Of a DNA stretch of 64,000 nucleotides, positions 34,101 to 45,300 are shown in pieces. Position 1 is the first letter of the stretch. Every line of letters starts with the position of its first letter. Origin of the DNA: Huntiella abstrusa. Taxonomy: Eukaryota > Ascomycota > Sordariomycetes > Microascales > Ceratocystidaceae. The notes beneath the pieces were generated by a model that made no database searches, was not told the DNA's origin, and saw only the letters and a program-made list of their open reading frames with translations. The stretch spans positions 248,001 to 312,000 of the forward strand of contig JAJNMT010000267.1 in the NCBI GenBank assembly GCA_025685495.1. Direction: 5' to 3'. The position numbers and the translations under genes are program-made.

Positions 34101-36456
34101 TCTTGCTCTGGCCTTTGCCACTACTCGCATGCTTAAGGACAACAACTTGGTTCGTCACCTTAAGGCTTGCGAGGTCATGGGTAACGCCACTGCTATTTGC
34201 TCCGACAAGACTGGTACCCTTACCCAGAACAAGATGCAGGTCGTTGCTGGTACCGTCGGTACTTCCCACCGTTTCGGTAAGGGCCCCGAGGGTGAAGAAG
34301 ACGCTGCTGGAATTCCCGAGTTTGCTTCCTCTTTGAGTGCTCCCGTCAAGAAGCTTCTCGTTGACTCCATTGCTATTAACTCTACTGCCTTTGAGGGTGA
34401 AGTTGATGGTGCCGCTGGCTTCGTTGGTTCCAAGACTGAAACTGCTCTGCTTATGCTCGCCCGTGACAACCTTGGTATGGGTGTCGTTTCTGAGGAGCGT
34501 GCCAACGCCAACATTATCCAGATTGTTCCCTTTGATTCTGGCCGCAAGTGCATGGCTGTCATGGTCAAGCTTCCCACCGGTGGTGCCCGTCTTTACGTCA
34601 AGGGTGCTTCCGAGATTGTCCTCGGCCAATGCAAGACTATGGTTGCTGATCCTACTGTTTCTGAGGCCACCACTGAGCTCTCTGGCACCGACATTCACAC
34701 CATCACTACTCTGATCGAGGCCTACGCCAGCCGTTCTCTTCGTACTATTGGTCTTGCCTACCGCGATTTCCCCGACTGGACCATGCCTGGTTACCGCCGT
34801 GTTGAGGACTCTACTGACGTCAACTTTGGTGACATGTTCCACGATATGACATTGCTTTCCGTTGTCGGTATTCAGGATCCTCTTCGCCCTGGTGTCCCTG
34901 AGGCTGTTGCTCTCTGCCAGAAGGCTGGTGTTACTGTCCGCATGGTCACTGGTGACAACAAGATCACTGCTGCTGCTATTTCCAAGGAGTGCGGTATCCT
35001 ACGTGAGGGTGGTGTCGTTCTTGAGGGTCCCGAATTCCGCAACATGTCCAAGTCTGAGCAATTCGCCGTCATCCCTGACCTGTGTGTTCTGGCTCGTTCT
35101 TCCCCTGAGGATAAGCGTATTTTGGTCAAGCGTCTCAAGGAGCAGGGTGAGATTGTCGCTGTTACTGGTGACGGTACCAATGATGCTCCTGCTCTTAAGG
35201 GTGCCGATGTCGGTTTCTCGATGGGTATCGCCGGTACTGAGGTTGCCAAGGAGGCTTCTGCTATTATTCTTATGGACGACAACTTTACTTCCATCATCAA
35301 CGCTCTCAAGTGGGGTCGTGCTGTCAACGACGCCGTCAAGAAGTTCCTTCAGTTCCAGCTTACCGTCAACGTCACTGCCGTTCTTCTCACCTTCATCTCT
35401 TCGATCGCGTCTGATGAAGAGGCTTCCGTTCTTACTGCCGTTCAGCTTCTGTGGGTCAACCTGATCATGGATACTCTTGCTGCCCTGGCTCTCGCCACCG
35501 ATCCCCCCAGCGACTCTATTCTTGACCGCAAGCCTGAGCCCCGTGGTTCCTTTATCATTTCGCTCACCATGTGGAAGATGATTCTTGGTCAGGCTCTGTA
35601 CCAAATTGTTGTCACTCTTGTTCTCTACTTTGGTCGTGATAGTGTCCTTCCCAACGCCACCCCCGCTTACAACCACGACGAGGTCGCTACTCTTGTCTTT
35701 AACACGTTTGTGTGGATGCAGATCTTCAACCAGTGGAACAACCGTCGTCTTGACAACGGCTGGAACATCTTTGAGGGTATCTCTCGCAACCCGCTGTTCC
35801 TCGGCATCAACGTTGCCATGTGCGGTCTTCAGGTTCTCATCATCTTTGTTGCTGGTCCTGTCTTCGACATCAACGACAAGAGACCCGGTGCTTCGAGCCC
35901 CCAGGATGGTTATCTCTGGGCCATTGCTATTGTTCTCGGTTTCCTCTCCATTCCTTTCGGCATGGTCATTCGTCTTGTTCCCGACTCTCTTGTTTCCAAG
36001 CTTGTTCCTGCTTTCGTCAAGAAGCGCTTCAACCGTCCCCCCAACGTCACTGTTTCGGACGAGGAGGCCTTCACTCAGTACCCTGCCGAGTACCAAGACA
36101 TCCGCGATGAGCTCGAATGGATCAAGCGCATCAAGGGTGGTCGTCTCAACTCTCTCAAGTTCGCCATCAAGCACCCTCGCCAACGTTTCACTCACTCTCG
36201 GTCATCTTCGCACTCTCGTGCCTCTTCTATGACGGTCAAGGACGTGGTTCCTCCTGTCGTTGCGCCAGAAAATGCTCCTCAAGAGACGGAGAAGGATAAG
36301 GAGAGTAAGCGGAAGAGCAAGAGTGCTCGCAGCAGAGCGAACTCGTCGCTTGGTGCGCCAACGGTCATGGCGGGTATTGTAGCTGCGGGTATCGCGGCTT
36401 CATGGAGCCCAGTGGAGAAGCGGGAGGATGGTGAGAGACGGGAGGATGACGAGTAA
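31146..36456 (+). CDS. PMCA/vacuolar-type P-type Ca2+-ATPase
   Basis: I infer two exons: 31146-31198 (53 nt) and 32604-36456, total 1301 residues. Intron 31199-32603 has donor GTAAGT, branch TTCTAAC (about 32577-32583) and acceptor CAAG; the joined frame reads into APAITIDTGVSSTPSP and on to the ATG at 32653 without a stop. The core from 32653 is certain: ten-helix type IIB ATPase with TGES (actuator, about 373-376), PEGLP in M4 (E510), phosphorylation site DKTGTLT at D552, TGDN, and TGDGTNDAP hinge. It pumps Ca2+ out of the cytosol into the vacuole or across the plasma membrane (Pmc1/NCA relatives). The C-terminal tail is Ser/Arg-rich, then Lys/Glu-rich; a calmodulin site is possible but not identified. 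Codon use is strongly biased, suggesting high expression. If the first exon is wrong, the start is 32653 (1267 residues). Confidence 0.93.
31199..32603 (+). other. inferred 1.4-kb intron of the Ca2+-ATPase gene
   Basis: Bounded by GTAAGT and CTAAC-N-AAG signals as described for the Ca2+-ATPase. It is about twenty times longer than the other introns in this window. T/C-rich throughout and without a recognisable nested gene. Alternatively 31146-31202 is an 18-codon upstream ORF in a leader and the interval is partly exonic. Confidence 0.55.
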
Positions 36457-38858
36457 GCGTGGTGGATGACGATGTGTTTATTCTTTTTTTCTTGACGGCT
36501 TATTGTTTTGGTTATTATCTTTTTTATGCCCTTTGTGCACCTTTAGACTGTTGTATGTTGTAATGCTTGGTGTGCGGTTTCTAGATTCTTTTTTTTTCGT
36601 GGAAATTTGCTGGTTGTGTTGTTGTTTTTTTACATACCCTCGTTTCGATTATTTTTGTTGTACTTTTTTTTCTGGGGAAAAGATGAATGGATTCTTTTGT
36701 GTATATTCTTGGATTTTTTGAGTGATTAATGATCGAGAAATGTGAGAAGATGTATGAGTAGTACTCGTGCATGAGATTACGGGATTCAGTATAGGTAACT
36801 TGTTCTTCCGTCTACATATATATATCGTGACTTCTTAGTCTATGCCTTAGTTACGAGGCAATGTCACATGATATCTTCACCGACAGATAAAGAGAATTTC
36901 CTATAAAATGGTAATGTTGAATGGATTCTCATAGCCCGCTACTAAGTTTGTACATGCTCGGTATGAAGTACAGATAACACGGGAGCCGACTTGTAACCCC
37001 CGGGCAGTAGATATGTATATCCCGGACTCCGTGGGATATACCGCGGTTTCCTGTAACTTGTATTTTACACATCTCGCAAGGCAAAAGTGGCGCTATTGTA
37101 ACTACCTACCGGCAGATATGAGTGTAGGTGTAGGTGGGCCAGTAGCGTCTTTTGTTTTTGTAAACTGGGCTAGAGAAGATATGAGGCTTTGCCGTATTGC
37201 GGTGGTTACGGTTATGTAAGGCGATGTTGTTTGTGGGTGGGACGGGGAAAGTGTATTTGTATATTCATGTTTTTAAATTCGGCTTTGGGTGGGTTGTTTG
37301 TTCCGGTGTAACCGGGTCTCTGGGGTGGACCTTGTTATGATGGTTACCGCTGGTTAGTATCTTGGGAGTTGACGGTGAAAGGTGATAGTGGGATTTTGGG
37401 GGTATTAGAAGGTTGTTTCGGGAGGGTGCGTAGTTTGGTGATTTTAGTTGTGTTGTATCCGTTTTGAGAACTCGGCTTCCGTTGCATGCAGTTTCTATCC
37501 CGCAAACATGGAGATATTATAAGTTCGCGGGATAACATCTCATTTCAGACGATATACTTCGAAAGTAGATAGTCAACGTCATCCCATAATCTGACCATCT
37601 TCAACGTCTCAATCCACGTGATTTCTAAAGTCACCGGTTCCTTGTCTACGTAATACTATACCGTCACTTCAACGCAACATACTAAACTCACCAAAGTCTC
37701 ACAAGACCAAAGACGTCCTACATAAGCACTTATCATACTCACATGTCCATCAGAAGGGTTAACAACCCCTTATCCAACCAACCCAGCACCACTTCAGGCT
37801 GCAACCCCACCACCACTCTCACTTCACCAGCTACCCAATCTACCAAACCTCCACCTACCATCTCTATCATCCCCTTCCAATCTCACCCCAAAAACGAAAC
37901 CACGACCATCACCACCTCCCACTCCACCCCACTCCACCCACTCTTCCCTCTCCGTCCGCAACTACCAAACCCCGACCCGACCCGTCCTGACCCGTTCATT
38001 CCCCCCATTTCCCCCACACCTTCCCCCTCCAGACAAGAAAAACGTCTCCCCCTTCCCCCATTCCGCCCTGACCTGACCTGACCTGACCTCACCGACCGAC
38101 CGAACTCAAAAAAAAAAAAAAAGACGCGCTTGAATAAAAAGGAAACTACCCTTTCTGTTTCTCCCTCTTTATATACTCGTGTATCGCTTCCGTCCTGAGA
38201 CTTTTTCATTTTTTGGTTTCTTTATTTCGAGGTTTCGGTGAGAAGCTTACGTTGCGTTTTCCTTGGTTCCTTCATTTTTTTCTTTGGGTGGCTTTTTTTA
38301 GGGGACCCGCGTTGAGGAAGTCGCCTGATTTTTGCCCACTTCTTACTGGATGGGTACCCACTTCTACATACTGGACTTACTTGTAGAGATTACCAGTTAC
38401 AGACAGACGTCTGGCCGCATCCCGCGTCCGCGCTCGCGCCTGATTTTGAGTTTACCTTGTTCGTTGTAATTCGGGACAAGCGCCGAGGGACTGATACCGA
38501 GTGAAGAGGATTTAAACACGGTATTATTCAGAGTTTTTTTGTGAAGGATAGAGATCTTGAGAAGAGGAGTTTCTTGAGGTACAGTGTACATACATACGCA
38601 TTTCATTATCGTTTGTTTTTGAATTCCGTTGGTGGTATTTGTTTCGTTTGGGTTGAAGGGAAGGAAGAGATAGGTGGTCTAGTCACTTGGCGCCAGTCAC
38701 ACCGTTGGGATCCCCGCGCCGCTTCGTGTTTCCCTTTCTTGAACTTGGGACATTCTTCTTGTCTTGATCTATTCTACTCGGTGTTTCATTTCTTTGTTTT
38801 CGTTCCTTTATTTTTTCATTTTCGATTTTCCCCCTTTTTTAACAGAATAATCCTTCAA
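36457..38858. other. intergenic: Ca2+-ATPase 3' flank and sirtuin leader
   Basis: The first 300 bp are T-rich (3' flank). 37740-38080 is C-rich with CCACC, CCCGACCCGACC and GACCTGACCTGACCT repeats, followed by an A15-16 run at about 38108. The last 700 bp are T-rich and form a leader; TTTTTTAACAG at 38835-38845 resembles a 3' splice site 13 bp before the sirtuin ATG, so a leader intron is possible. No gene is recognised. Confidence 0.5.
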
Positions 38859-40613
38859 ATGGGCCGTATCATCGAGACAGAAGAGTTCCAGGGATTCCCG
38901 GACTCCCCGGTATCCGATCGGGCCGAGAGACCAACGGGCGGCACCCAGGATCCCGTTACACTGGAGATTTCCGATAACGAGGATGTCCAAGACGGAGACG
39001 AGGATGGTGACCCGGCGACTGCCGAGAATGCACAGGATGGTTCCGACGACGAAGAGGAGGAGGATATCCCAATTGAGATGTTGGAGGAAATCATGATTGA
39101 CGCAATTAACCAACAAGAAGACTCCTCGGACGAAGAGGCTTTTCCCCCACCAGTGGAAGATGACGGGTTGACTAAGCCTGAGGCGGCTACTATCCGAACG
39201 CGTTTGCATAAACTTGGTCCGCGAAAGTTTGTCGAACAGTTGATTGAGAAGGGACCGTATATGCCTGAGCGCATCATCAAGGCTCTCGGCGTACGAATCC
39301 CCGAGTTTGTCCTGGATCTGGAGGGGGCGGTGTATGACCAGTTGATCCAACAGTTGCTTAATGTAGCCATTCGGAGGGAACTGATGCGACGACCCAAGTT
39401 GACGGATTACAATTCGGTGACGGATGCGGTTCAATTGATCTCGAGGAGTCGGAATATTATGGTTGTTACGGGGGCGGGGATTAGCACGTCATTGGGCATT
39501 CCGGATTTCCGGTCAAAAGGGACGGGATTGTATTCGCAGTTGGCTGCCAGAGGGTATTCAGATCCTACTGATGTGTTTGATATTGACGTTTTCAAACAGG
39601 ATCCTACACTGTTTTACTCGGTTGCAAAGGATATTTTACCGTCGACTAAGCGCTTTACTCCGACACATGCGTTTATTGCCGAGCTGGACCGGCGTTCAAA
39701 GTTGTTGACCAACTATACGCAAAATATTGACAATATTGAGTCTGCAGCGGGAATCTCAGCAGATCGGCTGGTTCAGTGTCACGGATCTTTTAGGACGGCA
39801 ACTTGCTTTACGTGTGGCTTTAAAGTACCCGGGGAGGACGTCTTTGATGATATTAAGGCGGGGAAGATCCCGGATTGTCAGAGTTGTTTACGGGAGGCTG
39901 CGGCGGCTGCGGCTGCGGCTGCAAAGAGAAAGCGGGCTTCAGGCGCTGATGGGAATGGAAGGAAGACAAAAAGAAGGAATGGAGGTGGTGATTGGCCGGG
40001 TGGGAGTGGCGGGAGTGGAAATGGGGATGACGAGCATGATGATGATGGACCGAATCTCAAGATCATGAAGCCTGATATCACGTTTTTTGGTGAGGCGCTT
40101 CCTGATTTGTTTCATGATCGGTTGACACAACATGACCTGGACAAGGTGGATTTGCTTGTGGTCATTGGTACATCTCTTAAGGTCAAGCCTGTATCAGAAA
40201 TCAGCAGTATAATCCCCGGCCACATCCCACAAATCTACATTTCGCGGGACCCCATCGACCATATCAACTTTGATATTGTCCTCCTTGGCGACTGCGACGT
40301 GGTAGTAGCCGATCTCGCAAGACGACTAGGCTGGGACTTCCGCCACGAAATGGTCCCCCGCGACCAGGAAGTCCGCGTCGAAAGACATGACATGTGGGAA
40401 CACTGGCATCAATTCCGCAAGACATGGCCATTACCCATGCGGACGCCCGTTGCGGCAGTGGGCGGCGGCGTCATTGGTGGCGACGCAGGTGGTGTCGATA
40501 GCGGAGTTAAAGTCGAGGAGGATAGGAGTATAGGGAAGAACAGACCGTCTGTCTTGGATAGAATGCCCCCGTTAGTACAGCGCGGAGGGGCCGGTAGACA
40601 CTCGTCAAAGTAG
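38859..40613 (+). CDS. Sir2-family NAD+-dependent protein deacetylase (Sir2/Hst1 class)
   Basis: 584 residues from the ATG at 38859. The same frame is open 106 codons further upstream, but that part has leader composition and is left out. The acidic N terminus (1-100) is followed by the helical Sir2/Hst1 N-terminal module (about 110-195, GPRKFVEQLIEKGPY). Catalytic core 196-495: GAGIS (205-209), GIPDFRS, TQN-D (287-291), catalytic H308, zinc cysteines C316/C319 and C340/C343, GTSL (437-440). Directly after the second Cys pair sits an unusual 50-odd-residue insert (345-398) with an Ala10 run, KRKR, KTKRR and Gly/Asp-rich parts, which replaces the usual short zinc-module loop and could be a nuclear localisation signal. 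Expected role: histone deacetylation in silencing or NAD-linked repression. Confidence 0.92.
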   Translation: MGRIIETEEFQGFPDSPVSDRAERPTGGTQDPVTLEISDNEDVQDGDEDGDPATAENAQDGSDDEEEEDIPIEMLEEIMIDAINQQEDSSDEEAFPPPVEDDGLTKPEAATIRTRLHKLGPRKFVEQLIEKGPYMPERIIKALGVRIPEFVLDLEGAVYDQLIQQLLNVAIRRELMRRPKLTDYNSVTDAVQLISRSRNIMVVTGAGISTSLGIPDFRSKGTGLYSQLAARGYSDPTDVFDIDVFKQDPTLFYSVAKDILPSTKRFTPTHAFIAELDRRSKLLTNYTQNIDNIESAAGISADRLVQCHGSFRTATCFTCGFKVPGEDVFDDIKAGKIPDCQSCLREAAAAAAAAAKRKRASGADGNGRKTKRRNGGGDWPGGSGGSGNGDDEHDDDGPNLKIMKPDITFFGEALPDLFHDRLTQHDLDKVDLLVVIGTSLKVKPVSEISSIIPGHIPQIYISRDPIDHINFDIVLLGDCDVVVADLARRLGWDFRHEMVPRDQEVRVERHDMWEHWHQFRKTWPLPMRTPVAAVGGGVIGGDAGGVDSGVKVEEDRSIGKNRPSVLDRMPPLVQRGGAGRHSSK

Positions 40614-41320
40614 TAGTACATACTTATCCCCCGCGGGAGCAATACCCGGCTCGCTCACGTGACGGATATATAGGGTTTAATGTTAATATAGGGTTATGTC
40701 CATGCGAGCAAATATGTTGAGGGAGGTGAACTGTGGGAGGTTATAATGAGGTGGCGGTTCAATGAAGTGCGATATGGGAAATACACGATTTTTCATGATA
40801 TTGGTCATTTATGGGAAGTTAGCCTCGATGCGTCCATCCATGACATCATGAGTGCACGACCCTATCGCTAAGTCTAGACATGGAAATAACCCTAGTATTT
40901 GCCACTTTTGGGCATTGATACTCGCTAAGTGTTCGCTTGTCACTGATAACTGTATAGAAATTAAACCTTATATAGACCATGATGGAACGTTCCCGAATAA
41001 CAAAGCCCAACGGCACATACCAATTCTTTTGGCGCAGTGGTATTCTGATGCCTCCTAGTTCGTCATGGCCACACTGATATTGAGAGTAGAGTAGTAATGT
41101 AACCCCTCTTTTTCTCCAACAACTTTCTTGCGACTGTTTATCCAAGACAGTTATTTTCACCTTGATATCTTTGTTGGGTTGTTAGTACGGCTTTTTGCAG
41201 ATTGACGGGTTAACTGTGTTGTCTATTTGCCTCATCTCGGGGTATATACTTTCCTTACAATTTACTACTCTACACTACTTCTTATCCATTGTTCCCTCAT
41301 TCCATTGACAATTCATTAAA
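40614..41320. other. intergenic between sirtuin and the Gag-protease gene
   Basis: AT-rich sequence without a recognised gene. I looked for an LTR-like 5'-TG...CA-3' unit that recurs after 42592 and did not find one by eye. Confidence 0.45.
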
Positions 41321-42592
41321 ATGTCCACCAAATACATCTACAACTCGTTGAACCTGCCCCCCGATCTTGACAAATTGTCCATCGACGATTTTAGAGAATA
41401 CGAGGAATGGAAATGTGCTCTTAGAATGATTGGTGAACAACACGGGTTCAAATGGACTCTCAATGCTGCCACCAAGTCTGATTCAGACCCCACTCGCTCC
41501 AAGGACGAAGAAATCACGGCCCAATTGAAAGCAAAAGCTGTCATCGAAGAACTAGTTGATAAAGACGTTCTCACCAAACTGCTACCCAACCTTCAGAACC
41601 CCAAGACCACCGCAGCCGACGCCTTACGGCATCTGGATGGCCACTTCAAGCCGGATACCCCTCTTGCTTTAGGTCCCGTTTTGAATTCTTTGTATGACTT
41701 GTTCACCCGCCGTTCGGAAATGGACCCTGTTGTTTTCTTGGAAAAGCTGGAGAAAGGTCTTAATAATTTGACGGTCCTTGGTAGCTCGATTGGAGATGCG
41801 GATAAGATTATGATGGTGTATGGGTGTTTTATGGGGTTTTTCCCGGAGTGGGCTGATGGTATGCGCATTGAGTTGGATAGGAAAGGGAGAGAGAACTGGC
41901 CGTCTTTTCCGGCTTTCGTTTATGATTTGAAGACTTATTTGCTTAAAGAGGGATATGGAAAGTCGAGTGCGGGTGCTACGACGTCTCAGCCGGAGAAGAA
42001 GAAGAAGAAGAAGAAGTCTAAGGCGAAGAAGCCTTCTCAGGTTTCTTCGGGTAGAAACCACGAGAACCCCAATCCCGAAGAACAAGTCTTAGACGACCAA
42101 AACCAACAGCCTGATACCCCCGAAATAGTAGGGTTGGCGGGTGGCACTACTGCGATCTTGTCTAGCTCCACAGTTCCAGACGTGGCGAGTAATAACATTC
42201 CAGGGTCATCTGATAGTCGTTGGATGATTGATTCGATGACTTCATTCCACATGACGCCCATCTTGAATATTCTATCAAACTACCAGCCCGCTCAGTCGAA
42301 ATCCGCGGTAAAAGGGACAAGTGGACTTCACGAAGTCAAAGGCTACGGGACCGTGAGAATCCAGACATCGTTGGGTTGTACTATTTCTTTGGAAAAGGTT
42401 GGCTACGTTCCTGGACTTTCGTATAACCTTTTGGCTGTTGGTAAGCTGTGTGATGTGGGGCTTAATCCGCGCTTTGGGGAGGGTGAATTGGTGGATTCGG
42501 AAGGGAGGACTGTGGGTGAGATCGTACGGGATCTTGGGGTGTATTTATTGGAGGGAAGGGCGATTTTGCCTGGAGTTACTTCTGGGAATTGA
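41321..42592 (+). CDS. isolated Ty1/copia-type Gag plus degenerate protease ORF
   Basis: A single intact 423-residue frame. Residues about 20-210 resemble the copia Gag (UBN2-type) capsid region (L-x-DDFREYEEWK..., and a V-F-L-E-K-L-E-K-G segment). A Lys-only run (226-232) and basic stretch take the place of the usual CCHC zinc knuckle. Residues 301-411 match the copia retropepsin region: WMIDSMTSFHM, then VKGYGTVRI and VGYVPGLSYNLLAVGKLCD. The catalytic D-[ST]-G-A is D304-S-M-T here, so Gly and Ala are lost and proteolysis is probably abolished. The frame ends near the start of the pre-integrase region; no integrase, reverse transcriptase or LTR is seen nearby. Either a truncated element or a domesticated capsid gene; the open frame and good ATG context favour retention, but expression is unknown. 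Confidence 0.8.
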   Translation: MSTKYIYNSLNLPPDLDKLSIDDFREYEEWKCALRMIGEQHGFKWTLNAATKSDSDPTRSKDEEITAQLKAKAVIEELVDKDVLTKLLPNLQNPKTTAADALRHLDGHFKPDTPLALGPVLNSLYDLFTRRSEMDPVVFLEKLEKGLNNLTVLGSSIGDADKIMMVYGCFMGFFPEWADGMRIELDRKGRENWPSFPAFVYDLKTYLLKEGYGKSSAGATTSQPEKKKKKKKSKAKKPSQVSSGRNHENPNPEEQVLDDQNQQPDTPEIVGLAGGTTAILSSSTVPDVASNNIPGSSDSRWMIDSMTSFHMTPILNILSNYQPAQSKSAVKGTSGLHEVKGYGTVRIQTSLGCTISLEKVGYVPGLSYNLLAVGKLCDVGLNPRFGEGELVDSEGRTVGEIVRDLGVYLLEGRAILPGVTSGN

Positions 42593-45300
42593 TGGGCTAT
42601 CTCGATGGTTGATATTCGTATGGGATAGTTCAGTCTTGTAGTGACGGCTGTCGATATGGAGGAACTTACTAGCTTTTCGTGTGAGATTCCTCCTCTAAGG
42701 TTAAACTGTAAGACATGAATTCAATTTTCACTTCTATATCTTGATTCGATATTCCTAATTTAGTGTGCTGATAGCCGTGTAGTAACCCAAAATTTAGTAA
42801 CTGACGCGGCTACAAGTTAAAAAGGCTAGTGACGGGATAGGCGGTTGTTTCTAATTGGCTTTAAGTTATAAAGGTTTTAGTCGCCAGGTGATTCTTTAGA
42901 CTTCAAGTGCACTGATTCAACCCGAGCAGAGCCCGAACCTGCTACCTACGAAATATCTATGTACCAAGACGATATCAAACCCCATATAGAACCCAGCCGA
43001 AGAAGCTTGAATACATCCACCTCCACAAACCAAACAACCCAAAAAATGACACATAAAAAGCCATGTGCGCGCACATTCGAGACGGCCATCACGGAGCTAA
43101 TTACGTAGACGTCGCCCGCCAACAACGCCACTGGCAGGAAAACCGATGTTTCTAGCGCTATTCCGTCCCTTGGCCGTGTCGGTGCCGATGGATCTAGGTC
43201 GTTAGCGTGGGGCGTGTCCTACGATTTTGAAAGGGTGTGCCTGAGATCGACTGTTCCGTTGGTCTGTGCGGAGGTTAATTTTGGGGAACGAATGGTGCCG
43301 GTTCGGCGCCGATTGTGGATTTTGGAAAGGGAAGATGGAGATGGGATATTTTGTGCTGGGGATGATCTTATCAATCTGGTGATGGTGGCGATGGCATCTG
43401 CTGGGTTGGTGGGGTGGATACACATTGTATGTACGGAGTGAAGTGGTAGGTGGGTATACACAATAGACAATGGCCTCTAACCCCACGAACATGGGTTCCG
43501 GCAGGCAAAGCGGTTCCATTTCGGTGGACTGGTGGCCGTTGCGCGTCTGTACATATGTCACGTTTGAGAAGGTGCCATGCCATGCCATACCAAATCAACA
43601 AAGCCCATCCGCCCATCCTACATCGGCGCAAATCGATCCGCCAAGTCTCTCTGTGGCTGGACAAGACGACTTCCTTGCGGTCTTCTTTTCTTTTCTTCCT
43701 TGCGGCCTGGTGGATGTTGGAGATCCGCTGTTTTACATGCACATTTACATGTCTTGTTGACTCCTTGGCTGCGGCTGGCGACTGCGGCTGGGACCGGTGA
43801 CGTTGCTGGTGGGTTAGTGGATCCTTCCGTTTGTGAGTGCCGATGGAGGTTTTTTAGTGGCTTTTAGGATGGAGAGTGGGGTTGGCGATTTAGTTTGTCT
43901 TTGGCAGAGATGCTTTTGCGCGTCCAGGCCCGTTGTTTCTTGGGATATAGTTGATTTGTTCTTCATCGTGGATGAGTCTCACATTCTTTTCTTGTCTCGT
44001 CTGGTCTATAACGCCCAGTCCACTTGTCATTGCAGTACTATCATCTGGTCAGAAGGCCCGTGGTATGATTATCGTTTTACAAGTCAAGCTTAGAAAACTC
44101 TTCAATCTACACGGCTGGGGAACTTCCTGATTCAGACCGTTCTCTCAGGAACCGAATCCACCTGTCACGCACAGAGTTCCTTTTGTTTCCGGTATACTAT
44201 TACCGAGGAAGTCTATCCAGTTTCCATCTTATTAAAGGGTGTGTCCATAGAAGCTATTCGTCCATGTTGTATTTGATTATATAACCCATAGTATCAAACT
44301 TTAAAAAACCCGCATAAACGGCTCTTCACCACCCTCCTACAAAGCAAGAAACTGTAAATAGACTCGTGGCGATGTCATAGTTTCCCTGTTTGAACATACA
44401 GTGATCGACAAGGCTACGTAATGGCCGCACGGGAATTAACAATGCCGTATCGCGGTGTCAATGGTCGTAGGTGACATATTCCCTTGGCTCCGATTTCTGG
44501 ACCTTGCTTCGTCCCGTTGTGCGGCTTACCTAGCTCTAGCCACTGCCAAGAACCGCACGTCGTAGTCTGTCCCCACCACTGCACTTGTGCGCATGCTTCC
44601 TCCTTACAACGCTACATCAGAGTCCAAGGCCCGCCTATCCAACCTCGCATCGCAGTCGTCCTCTCTACCTCCACAAGTCCATATCCTAAAATCTTCAACA
44701 CAATCAGAAGTAGACCTCCGTCAAACTACATTACACAATACGCCTTACCTGTTTCGTCTTGTCCCCCCGTTACGTACGTCCATTCCCTCCTCCACAAACC
44801 CACCTCCTTCTCTAATTCCGGGCCTGTCAAAAAACCAGTTTGTACTACTTACCTCCAGAACAACCTTGATTCACCCCCCTGGATTCCTTCCCACATGCCA
44901 CACCCCCTCCAAGGCACGGCCACTCCAGGATGGAAGGCATGCGTAATGCTAATTCTGCGACTTCCACTTTCGGCCACTGGTACCTTTGGAGTAGAAACCG
45001 AGGACAAGAACTTACTACAATGGGATGTTAGTGTGTCGACTAAAACAATCGTGGCGAGGATAGGGTTGGATATAGAAACTTGCATATGATTTACCATAAA
45101 AGATGGACGACGGCCGCGCCTTTTCGGTGTTGAGTTTTGCTTCTTCTCTTCACCCTCATCATCCACTGGTCTTGGTCCTGATATCTGAAAACCTTCATTT
45201 TCTATAACAACCTCAGGACTTCGACAGTCCATTCATTCATATCCCTTCTCTTCTTCACCAACCCTATAGACCCTTTACACCTTCCTTCCCAATCACCACA
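42593..45300. other. 2.7-kb intergenic region before the esterase
   Basis: No recognisable gene on either strand, and no remnants of integrase or reverse transcriptase downstream of the Gag frame. Many overlapping short frames between 43200 and 43800 and at 44480-45090 lack family resemblance. The last 100 bp are C-rich and form the tannase leader. Confidence 0.5.

Noticed and set aside
32599..34842. 747-codon frame antisense to the Ca2+-ATPase (also 398 codons at 34999-36195)
   Set aside because: The sense gene uses a strongly biased codon set poor in TTA, CTA and TCA, which leaves the opposite strand stop-free. The antisense product resembles nothing.
37743..38081. 112-codon Pro/Thr/Ser-rich frame
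   Set aside because: Product of a C-rich simple-sequence region; no start context or conserved pattern.
38541..38858. N-terminal 106-codon extension of the sirtuin frame
   Set aside because: T-rich leader composition, a splice-acceptor-like TTTTTTAACAG near its end, and a better family-like start at 38859.
42916..42950. tRNA T-arm-like sequence (GCAGGTTCGGGCTCTGC on the minus strand)
   Set aside because: No acceptor, D or anticodon arm can be built around it and the T-loop departs from TTCRA.
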